This document shows, in pieces, positions 1 to 11,207 of a DNA stretch of 64,000 bases (the first letter of the stretch is position 1; every line of letters begins with the position of its first letter). Below the pieces are notes generated by a model that saw nothing but the letters and a program-made list of their open reading frames with translations, was not told where the DNA came from and did no database searches. The stretch lies in assembly GCA_905178155.1 (NCBI GenBank), contig CAJINV010000007.1, positions 2,275,151 through 2,339,150 of the forward strand, read 5' to 3'. The position numbers and the translations under genes are program-made. The stretch is from Amoebophrya sp. A120. Lineage: Eukaryota; Sar; Dinophyceae; Syndiniales; Amoebophryaceae.

Positions 1-2460
1 ACTTTTTCAGCCGAAGCTTTCCCTTTTCCCTTCGACAGGGGACCAGGAACGGTGGCCAGTCGCTGGACCGCTTTCTGCATGTTCTGCTTGATTTTCCAAT
101 TGGCGAGTTCGTTCTCCGGATCTTTGTCTCTTTCCAGCCTCTCGAGCGCTTGTGCCTTCAACGCAGCCAGCTCCTCCGGGGAGAGCAAGGCCTTTTGCTC
201 TTCTTCGGACAGTCGCGGCTTTCCCTTCTTCTCGCCCTTCTTGCCGTTCCCTTTGTCAAAAAGGACGCCATCGTCCTCGCCGGGATGAAACACACCTTTG
301 CCTTTGATGCCCTTTACATCAAACATTGCGTCTTCCTCTTCGTCTTCCGACTCGGAGTCCATGGGACCTCTCCCAGATGAGCCTTTTTCGAAAGAATCAG
401 CGAAGTCTTTTCCCTTGGGCCCACCTTTTCCAGGGCCTAAAAAGAAGTCCTTACCTGATTTATTTCCAAAGAACAAGTCCTTGCCTTTCTTTCCTTTTGC
501 TTTTTTACAACTACCTTTCATCAGTAGCAGCTCCTCGTGGGTTGGTGGTGGAGGACGTGCGTATTCCTCGAGCAAAGCGTCGAAAGCTGGTTTTGCAGGG
601 CGAGGCTCGGGATCTACAGCTTCAGAAGGTCGTGCGGCGCTGGCTGCGTCTTTCATCTCGACGTCAACATCTTCTGTACCGACAGCATTGCTAGGCGCGC
701 TTAAGGCTTCTCCTGATTCACCAGTTGCAGCAGGTGGCGTAGTGCCGGAAGCAGGTGGAAGTGAAGCGACAGCCACAGCAGCAGGCTTTGAAGAAGAAGA
801 GGATGAGGAGCCAGCAGAAGCCGTCACTGAAGCTGGAGGTGCGGCTGATGCTGTCCCTCCTTCTGCTCCTACTCCTGCTTCTCCTCGTGGCGCAGAAGTT
901 GCAATTTTCTCCGCGCTCAGTTTCCTTGCCTTGTTCCCACCACCAGCCGCGTTGTTCAGAAATCCCTTTTTGACGGCGGGGTCCTTCTTCGCCGACGTGT
1001 TGAAGAAGCCCTTTTTCACAGCGGGCTGCGATGATTGTGGCTTCTGCTCTTGCAACTTGTCTCCAGTAGCAGTAGCACCCGCAGCTGCTGAACCACTTGG
1101 GGAAACACCACCTGGTGGCAGCACGTTCGATGACGTCTTCGGTTGTAAGCTCTGCTCCACCACTCCGAGAATGTCCTCAGTGTTCATCTTTCCGACGTCT
1201 TCCTTTTTCACTTTTGGCTTCGGCTTCGCTTGCTGGGCGGCGGGCTTGGCAGCTTTTGCACTTTTTGACGAACTACTTGAGGATTTGTTGTTGTTTCCCC
1301 CGCCTCCATTAAGGTTCAACACACTGTCGAATTGCTCCATCATTTCCTTGAAAAGCGGGTCCTGATAGAAAAAAATAGATCGCACATGATGTGGTTAAAG
1401 TTCTTGTGTACTTTTTGCTTCACAAATGCCAATATGCCCCGACGCAAGACAAGTTCCGCATTCATCTTAATATGACGATTCACAGAAGTAAGTTTTTAGT
1501 TTTACGTATTTATACCTGCATGATTTCTGTCATTTCCTGCATGCCTTCCATCTCATTCATTTCCCCACCTTGCACCTGCTTCATCCAATTCGAGAAATCT
1601 GACATCAGATCTGCGTCCCCAAGCGTTTCCTGGATCGTTTTCTCGAAATCGTTAACATCCTGTGACTTCGACGTCGCGCTACTCTGCTTGCTCTGGTCCT
1701 CGGCGGCCTTCGGCTTCTTGGCTGCTGGAGCGGCTCCTTCCCCCGTGGAAGCAGAAGCGGCTGCTTTTGCACCAGCTGCAGTGCCTGCACTGGACAACGT
1801 GGAACAGGAGGCATCAGTAGTAGGCGCAGCTTTAATACTGCTCTGGGGACCTCCTGTTTGCGCAGGCTCTACAGTGATCGTCTTCGGGTCCTCAGCAACA
1901 TCAGGACCTCCCTGAGGAGCTGCACCAGCATCGAAGTTTTTCCTGACCGGCGTCGGCCCAAGATGCCAATCTCCCTTCAGTGCCGGGTCGACTTCGAGTA
2001 AACTCTTTTTCTCCTCTGCGTTTTTGTTCCTCAAATGCAAAGCTAGCTCATCCTCCAAAAATTGGCACTTGTTCAACAGGCTCGTCTCTTTATCCACAGT
2101 GTCAGTCGTGGTTCCAGCATTTTCACCCACATTATCTTTTCTCAACGCATCAACCAATTTCGCATCTTGCACCTTCTGCTCGACGGTGTGCAGTAACCCT
2201 CTGTCTAGGTCCGCGTCGCCACAATTTTCGTCGAATCCAACAATCGGGGCCGCGTTGTGGCACTTGTCCTCCAAATCTGAGTCTTCCGCGGTGCCGTTCG
2301 TGTACCCAGTGTCCGGAAAACTGTTGTTCCCGCGGGCGAGGTTTTTGTTGAGCTCATCTATTTGCTCTTTCGTCTTCTGGTGGTTCTTGTCGTACTTCTG
2401 ATCGACGAGCTTCTCGAACTGCGCATCGATCGCCTGCTCGTAATGCGAGGAAGCCGTCAT
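1..2460 (-). CDS. Unassigned acidic, Lys/Ala/Ser-rich protein (3' end beyond window), two exons
   Basis: Exon 1 runs from the ATG at 2460 down to 1516. A GT-AG intron (1362-1515, 154 bp, donor GTATAA, acceptor TATCAG) follows in phase 0, and exon 2 continues from 1361 past the left edge. The long plus-strand frame opposite exon 2 is only its shadow. Around the junction the protein reads ...EMTEIMQ then DPLFKEMMEQFDSV, an amphipathic Met/Glu-rich patch that resembles both the Pex19 C-terminal region and STI1/DP-type chaperone repeats. The rest is low complexity, with Gly/Lys repeats of the kind KGKxxF, two copies of a KKGF(F/L)N motif, and an acidic Ser/Glu/Asp stretch. No catalytic motif is visible. 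A peroxisomal import receptor is only a guess, because the canonical Pex19 C-terminal helix bundle is not seen. The coding call is firm; the function is open. Confidence 0.6.
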
Positions 2461-3502
2461 CTTTGTTTCTGGTTTTTTTATTTCGTTTTAATTTTCCTGA
2501 ACAGTTGTACAATACATAGGGTAGGTGCACCAGGTAAGCAGGAAAAAAGAAAATATTATAGGAACAAGTACGCATAGACAGTGCCGTAATTGTAATTTGC
2601 TCTAGTGAGCCTGTTGTCGGGGTGAAGCGTCGGTGGACTTCGAGCGAGTAACCCGGGTCCTAGTAGCCGAAATCCGACCATAGCTTTTGTCTCAACTACG
2701 AGCAGCCACGGGACAGACTAAACGAAGTAGGAGCTATGTGAGTTTCACAAGCTCGTCGCTGATCACACACCACAATCTATCATAACATTCAAGTAGGTCA
2801 AAGGATTCATAAGCACATTTTCTACAGATGAAACTACATGTGAGGAGGTCCTGGGCGTGTGGCACAAAAAACGCGGCAAAAAAAAAAACCTGAACTCGAT
2901 GTTAAACCGGTTCGAAGTTGAGAAGCTCCTCCCGTCGTGCCAAATGAGTTGTCGCTCTACTAGAAGCGACAGCTAGATCCTACGTGGTGGACAAGAGCTC
3001 TTCATCGCGATGCTGCTGCGGCTAGTAGGAGAACGAAGAGGTCGTGGTCACTGTAGTGCTTTTGTTCATATCAAAGTCGTGGTCCACCATGTAAAAACAC
3101 ATGGAAAGTAGTAGTACTCTCAGAGAGCAGCGTGCGCGGTACTAGATCTGGTGCTGCAAGAAGTGTTAATCAAACTCGCTGCCGCAGAGAAAGAACACTG
3201 CTGGGGCTCGATTTTTTTTTTTGCAGGCAAGTGCAATACTTTCACGTTATCCTGTCGATGTGTCGGGAAAACTCTTTGTCGCTTGCTGTCGTCTGTACAA
3301 AGCAAAAAATCTTGATTTCGCAAACGCAAAATCGAAACCACTGGATAATGTTTTGATTCACGCAACTAAAACTCATACTAGGAGAGCGTGTACTAAAGAC
3401 AGCAAGAACTGTTATCGTAGAAAGTAAAGCCGAACGGTAAATGAAGAAAGTACCGCTCGAAATAAACATCCTAGAAGATGAAACCACTCGTAAAAAATAG
3501 AA
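2461..3502. other. Intergenic, no gene recognised
   Basis: Roughly 1 kb between the acidic protein and the reductase. It holds only short frames on both strands and an A-rich run near 2878-2890. I see no RNA gene or convincing promoter. Confidence 0.5.
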
Positions 3503-6301
3503 TCAGGCCGTCAAAATTGTTATCATGTCGTCTGTGACGTTGTTTTCCTTCAGCATCGTCCGTACCACAGCGTTGAACCCGGATGGGCCGGAGACGATTA
3601 CTCGACAATCCTTCACCATTCTCGAAACCGCTTTTTTCAACGACTCCACAGATATCCTGTTCCTGACCAGTTCGCAATTCGGCAGACCTTCGAACTCAGC
3701 CAGCTGGTCGTGTTGCTTCATTTCGTCGAACCCCCGGGACGAAAACGGCATAGTTCTTGCGCCAGTTACATCTCCATTGTTCTCCTCGTAGTCTGATGCA
3801 ACACTACTCGTTTCCCCTGTCAAGTGCAAGACGCAATTCCTCAAGCCCTGCGGTCCGTTTGCGAGGCGTCGTTTCTTTTGGTATTCGCTCTCCTCCTCCG
3901 CTCCGGCGGGGCCTGCTCCGGACCCCTCCTTGCACCATTGAAGGATTTCGGGAAGCATATCAAAAGGAAAAATCCCCCCTCCCCATATTGCAAAGATATG
4001 CTTCCAAAAATTTGTGTTGCGGATTTGAGGTCACAAATCACCTCTGTCTTGCAAGAAGACAAGGGCAGAAGTTTCCGCCACATTACGGAAGCTGTTTGTC
4101 ATGCTGTTGGGCATAAAGGGGAACCGTTTGCCATGCTGAACAACTAGACCCATACGCCCCTACCTAGCCTGGGGATCTGGCCGCCATGCCTCTCTGCAAT
4201 ACAAAGCTGATTTGTGGCCACAAATCAGCATCACAAATTTCCGTTTTGATATGGGGAGGGGGGATTTTTCATTTTGATAGAGCATCAAAATATCGTCCTT
4301 CCGACAGGAGAGGACCAAATCGATTGCGATCTTCAACTGGTCCGTCTTTCTCGTCGCGATGTTCAACTTGCTATACGGATCGCGGTGCGCCAAGACCTGG
4401 GGGAGCGCAACGACGCCGGTTCCGCCGAGGACGAGGAGGATGGACTTCTGGATCTGTTTCGGCATCTGCGCGTCTTCCGGGATAAGGTGAGGGAGGGTAA
4501 GGGTGATAACCGGCTGGGAAAGGTAGATTTGAATCTTGTTGCTGCTGATCTCGACATCTTTGCTGGGGGTTGTAGTTTTGGCTTGTTCTTGGCTGTTCAT
4601 CACGACGTCGCCTGAGCCCCCTGCTGAGCTGGGCGCAACTGCACTTTGGTTGATGTCCGCATGGTAATCATTCTCATCAACTACCACTTCCGTCCCCGCC
4701 ACGACCCGACTACTCGACCTAAATTCGTCCTCTCCACCTCGTCCACTTGGTTCATCAACCTGATCAGAAGTACTATGCAGCCTCTTCGAGATCGTATGTA
4801 GCCAGCTTGTCGCCTGGCCATCGGGGTAAATTTTGATCAGAATGTCACAAGTCCCCAGCTCCCACTCCTTGGCACTGCTGATGGGTGTGTAGTCACGCTC
4901 GACCCAGGGTAGTGGCCCTTCGTCTTCGATTTCGTCTTGTGACTTCGATTGTAAAACCAAGTCCAGATTCCGCGGCGCAAGCAATGTTGTGTGCCACGTT
5001 TTGGGAATCGGCATCTTCCCGCGGCCGCGGGGGTGTGGTGTGGCGCGTTTTTTGTCTTGCGAGGAAAAGTGGAAGACAGCGGAATGATAAGAAACCGGGG
5101 TCACTTTCTCCAACGTCCACTTGGTGTAGTTGTCAATGGCTTCTGGGAAGACAAAATTCCTGTTTCGCTCCGAAGTTTTATTTACAGCGGAGGAAGACGA
5201 AGATGCCGATGCGGTTGCTGGAATTGCGTTGCTTGGATCTTGTGATGCTGCGCCGACATCAGAATCTGGAGATGTTGCAGCACTCGCGTCGTTTTCGCCT
5301 GCTCTTTTCGCCTTCGCCAAATCCGTCAGCATTTGCTGCGTTGTCGTCGTGCCGTCGAATGTTTTCCACTTCTCTTTCTCCCCACCCCCGCCGACGTTCG
5401 TCGCTTCCGCCAGCATTTTCGCTTTACATGTGTCGATGAAGAGTAGCAGCCGCTTCAAATTCATCACCGGCATCATCATTTTTTCGTTCGGATTCATCGC
5501 CGAACTGACCTCAGTCGAACTATCCATCAATTGCTCCAGCTTCTTCTCAATAGCCCCCACCGCTTGTTCGTCCGCGTGTTTGGAAAGCAAGGAGATCTTC
5601 TTCCTGGTTAAATTTTCCAATTGCTCCTGCAAAAAAGCCTTGTTGCTCATCGCCTGCCTTGCGTTATTTGCCCCGAGAGCTAGACCTGAAGAGGCGCCGC
5701 CTGTTTGCATTAAACTCTGCTGCAGCTGCTGATTTGCTCCTTTCCCGAGGGAAAAAAAACGCTTTTCCGCGTTCTGCAGCACCTTGCAGCCGTCCTTCCA
5801 AAAGCCGGCCATCTCGAGTAAATTTGCCTGTGCGATTGCGAGTTCCACAAATTTCTTCGCGTCGAAGGAGTCGATTTGTTCCACCTCCCCGGTCAGCTTT
5901 ACTTGCGCGGACAACCCCTTGAGCGCCGTGTTCCACTTGAAAACCGACGCCGCGTACTGCCGGCTGCGGCTCAGTCTGATGTCCTCTAGCCTCCTCTTCG
6001 CGTTTTCGTCCAGGAAGCAGGACTGGAGTAAAACGCTCGCCGCAATCCCGGCGGCAAATTCGATCATCCTTGCAATGGCGTCGGAGGTGGAGAGTCTCGT
6101 AAAGGGGGTTTCGTTTCTCCGGTTCTTCACCACCACGACGCCCGGCGCCTGGCTGCAGAGCCCCAGACACCCGGATTGATGGACGGCGCAGGTGTTTTTC
6201 GCGTCAGAACCACTGACAAGCTCTTCGATCTCGATCAGCGTGGCTTCGGACCCGGCCTTGCGGCAGGAACCCGCTTGGCAAACGAGGATGTCGACGGCCA
6301 T
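3503..6301 (-). CDS. Fused thioredoxin-like [2Fe-2S] / cytochrome-b5-reductase-type FAD-NAD oxidoreductase
   Basis: The ATG at 6301 opens a 713-residue frame. With the intron at 3959-4285 removed, the coding sequence is 2,472 nt (823 aa). Residues 1-60 carry CX4C (C8, C13) and CX3C (C45, C49) within GCLGLCSQAPG, the ligand pattern of thioredoxin-like [2Fe-2S] domains such as the complex I 24-kDa subunit. Around residue 470 ERDYTPIS matches the FAD-binding RxY[TS]xxS motif of ferredoxin/cytochrome b5 reductases. Around residue 620 LVLGGTGVVALP is a nucleotide-binding glycine loop, and near the C-terminus VIVSGPSGFNAVV matches the usual CGPxGF NAD motif. The last part lies beyond the introner and only joins in frame when the element and one direct repeat are removed. 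The middle (about 230-430) is helical and Ser/Ala-rich. Electron transfer from NAD(P)H through FAD to the iron-sulphur domain is inferred; the acceptor is unknown. Confidence 0.8.
3959..4280 (-). mobile_element. Introner A (C-run TIR family) in the reductase gene
   Basis: This 322-bp element has 30-bp terminal inverted repeats at 3959-3988 and 4249-4278 that match at 29 of 30 positions and contain AAAAATCCCCCCTCCCCATAT-like arms. It is flanked by direct repeats AGCAT at 3954-3958 and 4281-4285. The element plus one repeat is 327 nt, a multiple of three, and its removal joins ...DDILM to LPEILQW in frame inside the NAD-binding domain. No register across the repeat gives GT-AG. It contains a perfect 24-bp palindrome at 4206-4229 and the core TTTGTCATGC at 4095-4104. 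The flanking exons translate cleanly on both sides, so it is read here as an intron. Confidence 0.85.
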
Positions 6302-7319
6302 TCTTCTTGAGTATCAATCAATATTGCGAAATCAAATGCGTAAAACTTGAAAAATGGACTTGAAACGAATTATGGGTACGCAAAACGTAATCGTGGCTTT
6401 TGCTCGCCGGAAATAACGAGAGTAATAACTACTCAACTCGGAGTACACATCCGGATAGCGATCAGTTTCTAAAGTTTCTTCATATCATGGTGTGGCGCCG
6501 TCCTGAAGAAAGAAACAATTGTGAGATCCTTTCCTTCCAGGCATGATGAAAGGTTGCGAAGCAGGAAGGCGAACAACTACGGCTGTACTGAAAAAAAAAC
6601 AATCTGCTGTGTAGCATGCCATGATCCGCTCCTGCGTCTAATATTTTCACTTCCACCTTTTTCTCCACTATTTCATTCCATCACCACATCCTCATCATCT
6701 CCATCATCTTCTTCTGACTCTCACCATCAACTTCTCTTCCAATGGCTCTTGTTTCCGAGGACAAAATTTTTCTAGATCAATTCTTCTTCTTGCTTCTTTC
6801 TCTCTGCAAGTAATCTTTTATTTTCGCTTCAAGGTGTACAGTAAGTTGCAATCGAAATAGAATAAAGATCGGCAATGATAACTTCAGCTTCTGCTTCGCT
6901 ATCCATCACCTCCATATCACAAATATATCGAGATACAAGTTGGGAGCTTGAAATTCGTTATTCTTGCGCTGGACAACATACAGATATCAGTCACGATAGA
7001 GAATCATACATTTCGACTGAAGGATCTTCATAAAACATCACTAACATTGTCTTTATTATTATTGATTCTCTAAGATACTAGAAATTACTAATATCAAACG
7101 GCATTTATTAAATTAAATTTTGAACAAAACACATTCATAAATATCATTTCATTTTACTCGTCGACAGGTAAGGGATCTTGATGGCAGGGCGCTTCTTCGT
7201 CGCAGCTACGGGTTTACTTCAGCAAGAACCTTGAAAGTGAGGCTCTGCCCGCAAAGTCGGATCATCCTCGTACCCTCCGATGACTCCTCCACCCCGACCA
7301 CCCGCACCCCCTGGCCCAC
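6302..7319. other. Intergenic, AT-rich, no gene recognised
   Basis: About 1 kb with a CT/TC-rich stretch near 6640-6830 followed by an AT-rich section up to about 7150. Only short frames are seen. The part nearest 7320 may hold the 3' UTR of the RING/TRAF gene. Confidence 0.5.
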
Positions 7320-9974
7320 CTATAAGGTGCCAACACCTTCCACCACGACATCGGCCTTCTGCACGGGTTCGCGATATTCCGCTGCAAAGTGCCAAAAGCC
7401 GAACACCAACTGTTGAGTTTCGGGGCCATCTGGCGAGCTGCCAAGAACTTCTCGGCAAATACTGGTCGATGTGATTTGCACTGGCAGTCTTGCGAGCGTC
7501 ATGATCCGTCGGAGCTCGTCGACTTTATGTTGTACCGCTTCCGCAGTGATTCTTCCGCACCTTTTGGACGTCGTCGAGGTCGAGGTGCTTACTTTTGCAT
7601 GCGATCTGATTTTGTCGGAACAAGACGTGGCGGAAGCAGCTCGGGGGCCGTAGAAGAACTCACGCCAGTCGGTCGACCCGAAAAAGTATTGGAACACACT
7701 CTTTGGCAGGTAGTGCTTTTGGAGGCGATCCAAAACCACCGCTAACGGAACCCAGATCGTGTTGGGGGTGGCGTCCACGACGAAAGCTCCCACTAGCTGT
7801 GTGGAGGTCGATGAGTCGACTTCTTTCACCCCTGGTGCTGCAGCGAAAGACCTCCCCGTGTAGTGGTTCTTCTTGCCGAGCTTCACCACCGGGCACAACA
7901 TGTTTCGCACCGCCATCGCCAGAGTGTAGATCATGAGGGGCTCCAGGACCGCCCCGGGGAATTTCGAAAACGCCCCGGTGGAAAATGGATCGTAGATCTC
8001 GCCCTGATCGACGAAGGTCTGTTGCTTTTTCTTCGCGTACCGGACATCCGCAGCGGGTTTTGCAGCACCAGCAGGCGGCATCATCTTTTTCGACTCGGCG
8101 ACGAGATCCGCGAACGTCAGCAACCCGACAATGTCGTGTCTCTCCAGTTCTGCGGGATCGACGCGGTCTCCGCCGGCGCGGCTCAAGTTCACCATCAGCT
8201 CCCAGAAATCGAAATCGTGGGCGGCGCAGAACGCCTTCAACTCGTCGCGAAACTCCCGCTCGAGAAAATTCATCAGTTCGATCCGGTACCGCAGCTTGTG
8301 CCGCCTGTACTTTGCGTCCGCGTCCTGCATGCCCCTTTCCATCCGCATCAACTCCAGCGGATCTTGCTCCCCCGGAAGCGTCGGCGCCTGAATCGGAAAC
8401 ACCAGATTCGGCTTGTCAACGATGAACGGTTCGAGGAATAAGGGGATGTAGTGATCGACACGGCTGCTCTCGTCTTCTTCCCCACAAGAACTACCCCCGG
8501 CAGCGGCAGCTTGGGGGCACAAAACTTTCGCAAGCTCGAAGAAGATGCGCGGAATGTGTTGTCTCTCCCACGGCTGGAGACCCTCTTCGGGGTGGGAGAG
8601 GGCGGCGGCATGAAGAGAGTCGTGCCGCTGCATCTTACGATGTTCTCGCACGGGTCGCAAAACCAACATGAACAACTGCTCTTCCAGGTAGTTCACGGGC
8701 GCCCAATCCGTCAGCACACTGTCGGACGGAGCATAATTTTCCTCCTGGTTCTGGCCGAAGCTGTGGCTGATGTGCCCACTCGAGCAAGAGATACTAGCGG
8801 TAGACGTTTCATCTTCTGCTTGTTTGATCGGGGGGCTCTTGGGTTCGTCAACCTTCTGTTCAACACCTTCAGTTTGAAACTCGCCTACTGCCGATGGACG
8901 AGACCCGGATCCCTCTGTTTTACTCGGTGTTTTTCTATTTGTACCACCAGCGTCGGAAAAAGAACCACAACTGGACGTTGCAGCTTCATCGCATTGCACC
9001 ACTGAAGCGCAAGAATCGTCACTCGTGTCCGTCGATTTGCTTACAGCTGTTGCAGCTCCACCTGACGATGCTGCGCCCTTGGAGACACTGCAGATTTTTT
9101 TCGCATGAACATGATCTTCTTCTGGAAGTTCTTCTCGCGATTCTACGACGACATCATCAAAAGCATCACGCTCTTCAGGACCACAGCCCAGCACATTCGG
9201 CTTCTTCTTGCCTTGGGTGGCCGCGATCAAGGCAGCCGCCAATGCCTCGGCTTCACTGCGCAGAAGCAAGACCTTCTGCTCCTTGACTTGCTCGTGTAGC
9301 CAACGGCGCGAACTCCACGCAGATTTGCAACCCAGCTGACCTAGTACTGCTCCGGTGAGACCTAGCGTCACGATCGTCCCGGTGGAAGCGATTTCCCGGG
9401 CTTCTATTTTGCGATGCAGCTCCGCGATCTTCTCCTGGTGTAGAGAATCACTGTAGACAATCTTTCGGGCTTCGGCGGCGGCGGCCGCGTCCGTGTAGTG
9501 GCACGAGTCGCGCAGGTGCGCTTCCTCAGCGCTTCTTTCGCCGAACCAGGTACAGCCACGGTCGCGCATCGGGCAGGGGAACCGGATCGCAGGGCAGGTC
9601 TCCCAATGGATCGCTGCGTCGGAAAAGTTGAATGTGGCCTTGCAGCCAGTGCAAATCGCGTTCGCCTTCGCGATAATCGACCTCAACCCGCGCGCGGGCA
9701 CCCATTGCAATTTCGGCTGCCGGCAGTGCGGGCAGGAAAGCTCGTCGCTCACAGTTGTACCTGTGCCGTCATACTGCTGCTTTGCTTTTTCGTGTGCTTG
9801 TTTGATTCCCACGAGGCAGTCCTCGCAGAAATCGCAGCCGCAGCATGTCACACACACTGGATCCCGGGGCTTATCGTAACAGATACTGCACTCCAGATCG
9901 TTTAACAACGGATCATCATACTCCAACGCTGGCGGGACGAAAAGCTGCCTCGACCTTGTACCCGAGTCGCCCAT
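7320..9974 (-). CDS. RING finger / TRAF-type zinc-finger protein 1 (putative E3 ubiquitin ligase)
   Basis: Single open frame. The first in-frame ATG is at 9974 (MGDSGTRSRQ), giving 884 aa; the frame extends a little upstream from a TTG without another ATG. A C-rich RING (CSICYDKPRDPVCVTCCG..FCEDC...CPHC) occupies roughly residues 28-85. It is followed by a TRAF-type Cys/His finger (CTGCKATF...HWETCPAIRFPCP..GCTWFG) to about residue 160, then a charged helical region. The middle is Ser/Thr/Glu-rich. The C-terminal part resembles its two paralogues downstream in the window and ends with a GFWHFAAEY motif that matches GFRYFAQEY in paralogue 3. The RING implies E2 binding and ubiquitin transfer; the TRAF finger may bind a substrate or oligomerise. 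The substrate is unknown. Confidence 0.85.
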   Translation of the reverse strand: MGDSGTRSRQLFVPPALEYDDPLLNDLECSICYDKPRDPVCVTCCGCDFCEDCLVGIKQAHEKAKQQYDGTGTTVSDELSCPHCRQPKLQWVPARGLRSIIAKANAICTGCKATFNFSDAAIHWETCPAIRFPCPMRDRGCTWFGERSAEEAHLRDSCHYTDAAAAAEARKIVYSDSLHQEKIAELHRKIEAREIASTGTIVTLGLTGAVLGQLGCKSAWSSRRWLHEQVKEQKVLLLRSEAEALAAALIAATQGKKKPNVLGCGPEERDAFDDVVVESREELPEEDHVHAKKICSVSKGAASSGGAATAVSKSTDTSDDSCASVVQCDEAATSSCGSFSDAGGTNRKTPSKTEGSGSRPSAVGEFQTEGVEQKVDEPKSPPIKQAEDETSTASISCSSGHISHSFGQNQEENYAPSDSVLTDWAPVNYLEEQLFMLVLRPVREHRKMQRHDSLHAAALSHPEEGLQPWERQHIPRIFFELAKVLCPQAAAAGGSSCGEEDESSRVDHYIPLFLEPFIVDKPNLVFPIQAPTLPGEQDPLELMRMERGMQDADAKYRRHKLRYRIELMNFLEREFRDELKAFCAAHDFDFWELMVNLSRAGGDRVDPAELERHDIVGLLTFADLVAESKKMMPPAGAAKPAADVRYAKKKQQTFVDQGEIYDPFSTGAFSKFPGAVLEPLMIYTLAMAVRNMLCPVVKLGKKNHYTGRSFAAAPGVKEVDSSTSTQLVGAFVVDATPNTIWVPLAVVLDRLQKHYLPKSVFQYFFGSTDWREFFYGPRAASATSCSDKIRSHAKVSTSTSTTSKRCGRITAEAVQHKVDELRRIMTLARLPVQITSTSICREVLGSSPDGPETQQLVFGFWHFAAEYREPVQKADVVVEGVGTL

Positions 9975-10621
9975 CTTTGTTTCCCCAATTGGAGATTGTT
10001 GAATCAATTCCAGAACATTTGTTCAAAAAATATCCCGAACATCTGGTGGGTACGCGAAGAATAAGAAATTTGAGATGTTCCAAGTCTTTGGAGCGGTTCC
10101 CGGTCACGACGGAAACGACGAGTTTTTCCTTGCGACGAAAGACGACATTGACGCAACGGCAACAAGAGCAAGACGCATTTTCATCTAGTTACGGCGAAAA
10201 TAAACGACGGACCACTCCGACTCTCACGAGACTCACGGTCCGATCGAAAGACCTAGACAACATGAGTGCACGAGCACGACCATCAATCCATAGCGATTAT
10301 ATCGATTCACCACGACTGCTACCGATCCCGATCCCTTGCTCGCTTTCTACTCATCGCAACGAAATAGACGCGAAGCTTTTATGTTGGCCTTGATGTTTGG
10401 CCGCCGACCTCTTGATAACTTCACGGCCGTCGGTTTCACATATTAATTACCTTGTAGCTTTTCTAAACTTTCCGTTTCCAAGCAAATCCGTGTACAGTAA
10501 AGAATCTGATGTGCTAAATAATTCTGTAAAGCCTCCGAAACTGTACCGGAGTGCACTTGTATATTCGTATTTTCTTTGTCAAAAATAACCAATAACATCC
10601 TTGAATAAAACGACGCTTAGA
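9975..10621. other. Upstream region of RING-TRAF 1, no gene recognised
   Basis: About 650 bp between the ATG of RING-TRAF 1 and the target-site repeat of the Copia element. The plus-strand frame over 9845-10393 is mostly a shadow of the RING-TRAF coding strand. No promoter element is evident. Confidence 0.4.
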
Positions 10622-10626
10622 CTTAC

Positions 10627-10841
10627 TGATAGAACACAGACACTCAGAATACTATAGCCGTGATAGACTAAGAGCATATGCACCCGCTTCACTCACCTGA
10701 GTGGATTTGAAAGAATCATGGTTCGAGGTTCTACTCCCCGGAGGTCATTCATGTCATTTCATGATCATCTTTCTTATCGTTTGGATCTCTAGCTTTGCTC
10801 TTAGCTCTACAATGTAGGTCGTATTCTGATCCTTCCCTACA
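10627..10841 (-). repeat. LTR (3' LTR of the Copia element)
   Basis: A 215-bp LTR, TG...CA bounded, with the direct repeat CTTAC at 10622-10626 on its outer side. It matches 16305-16519 with 12 substitutions and no indel. Confidence 0.95.
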
Positions 10842-10851
10842 TTCCCCCTCT
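10842..10851 (-). promoter_or_regulatory. Polypurine tract (plus-strand priming site) of the Copia element
   Basis: On the minus strand AGAGGGGGAA lies directly against the 3' LTR, where LTR retroelements prime second-strand synthesis. A very similar block, CATTCCCCCTCGATTG on the plus strand, recurs near 11189-11204 just past the end of the polymerase frame. Confidence 0.75.
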
Positions 10852-11207
10852 GATTGAACCAAGTCCAGAAGCAAGACGGCCTGCTAGGTGTCAAGTGACT
10901 CCAAGAATTGCCTGATTGCTACTTGCGACTTCAATCCTAGAGCAAACGAGAAAGGACCCGAGCAGCGGCTGGATCGTGTCAGGGTCTGAAGAGTACATCC
11001 ACCAACTCAACAGATTCGAACTCTCATAACCAAATGGCTACGGAGTACCGGTCTGATGCGCCAAAAACCCCCGCAGATACCCTGCTACCCGCCAAGTGAC
11101 TCCAGATGAAGCATCACGAGCGTGGGAGGAAGAGACCATCACAACCTACAACACAAGTTCCCGCAGTCCCTTGCGACCCTATCTACCCCATTCCCCCTCG
11201 ATTGCAA

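Noticed and set aside
298-1365. 355-codon plus-strand frame
   Set aside because: It is the antisense of exon 2 of the minus-strand acidic protein, whose frame continues directly from a GT-AG junction and is more protein-like.
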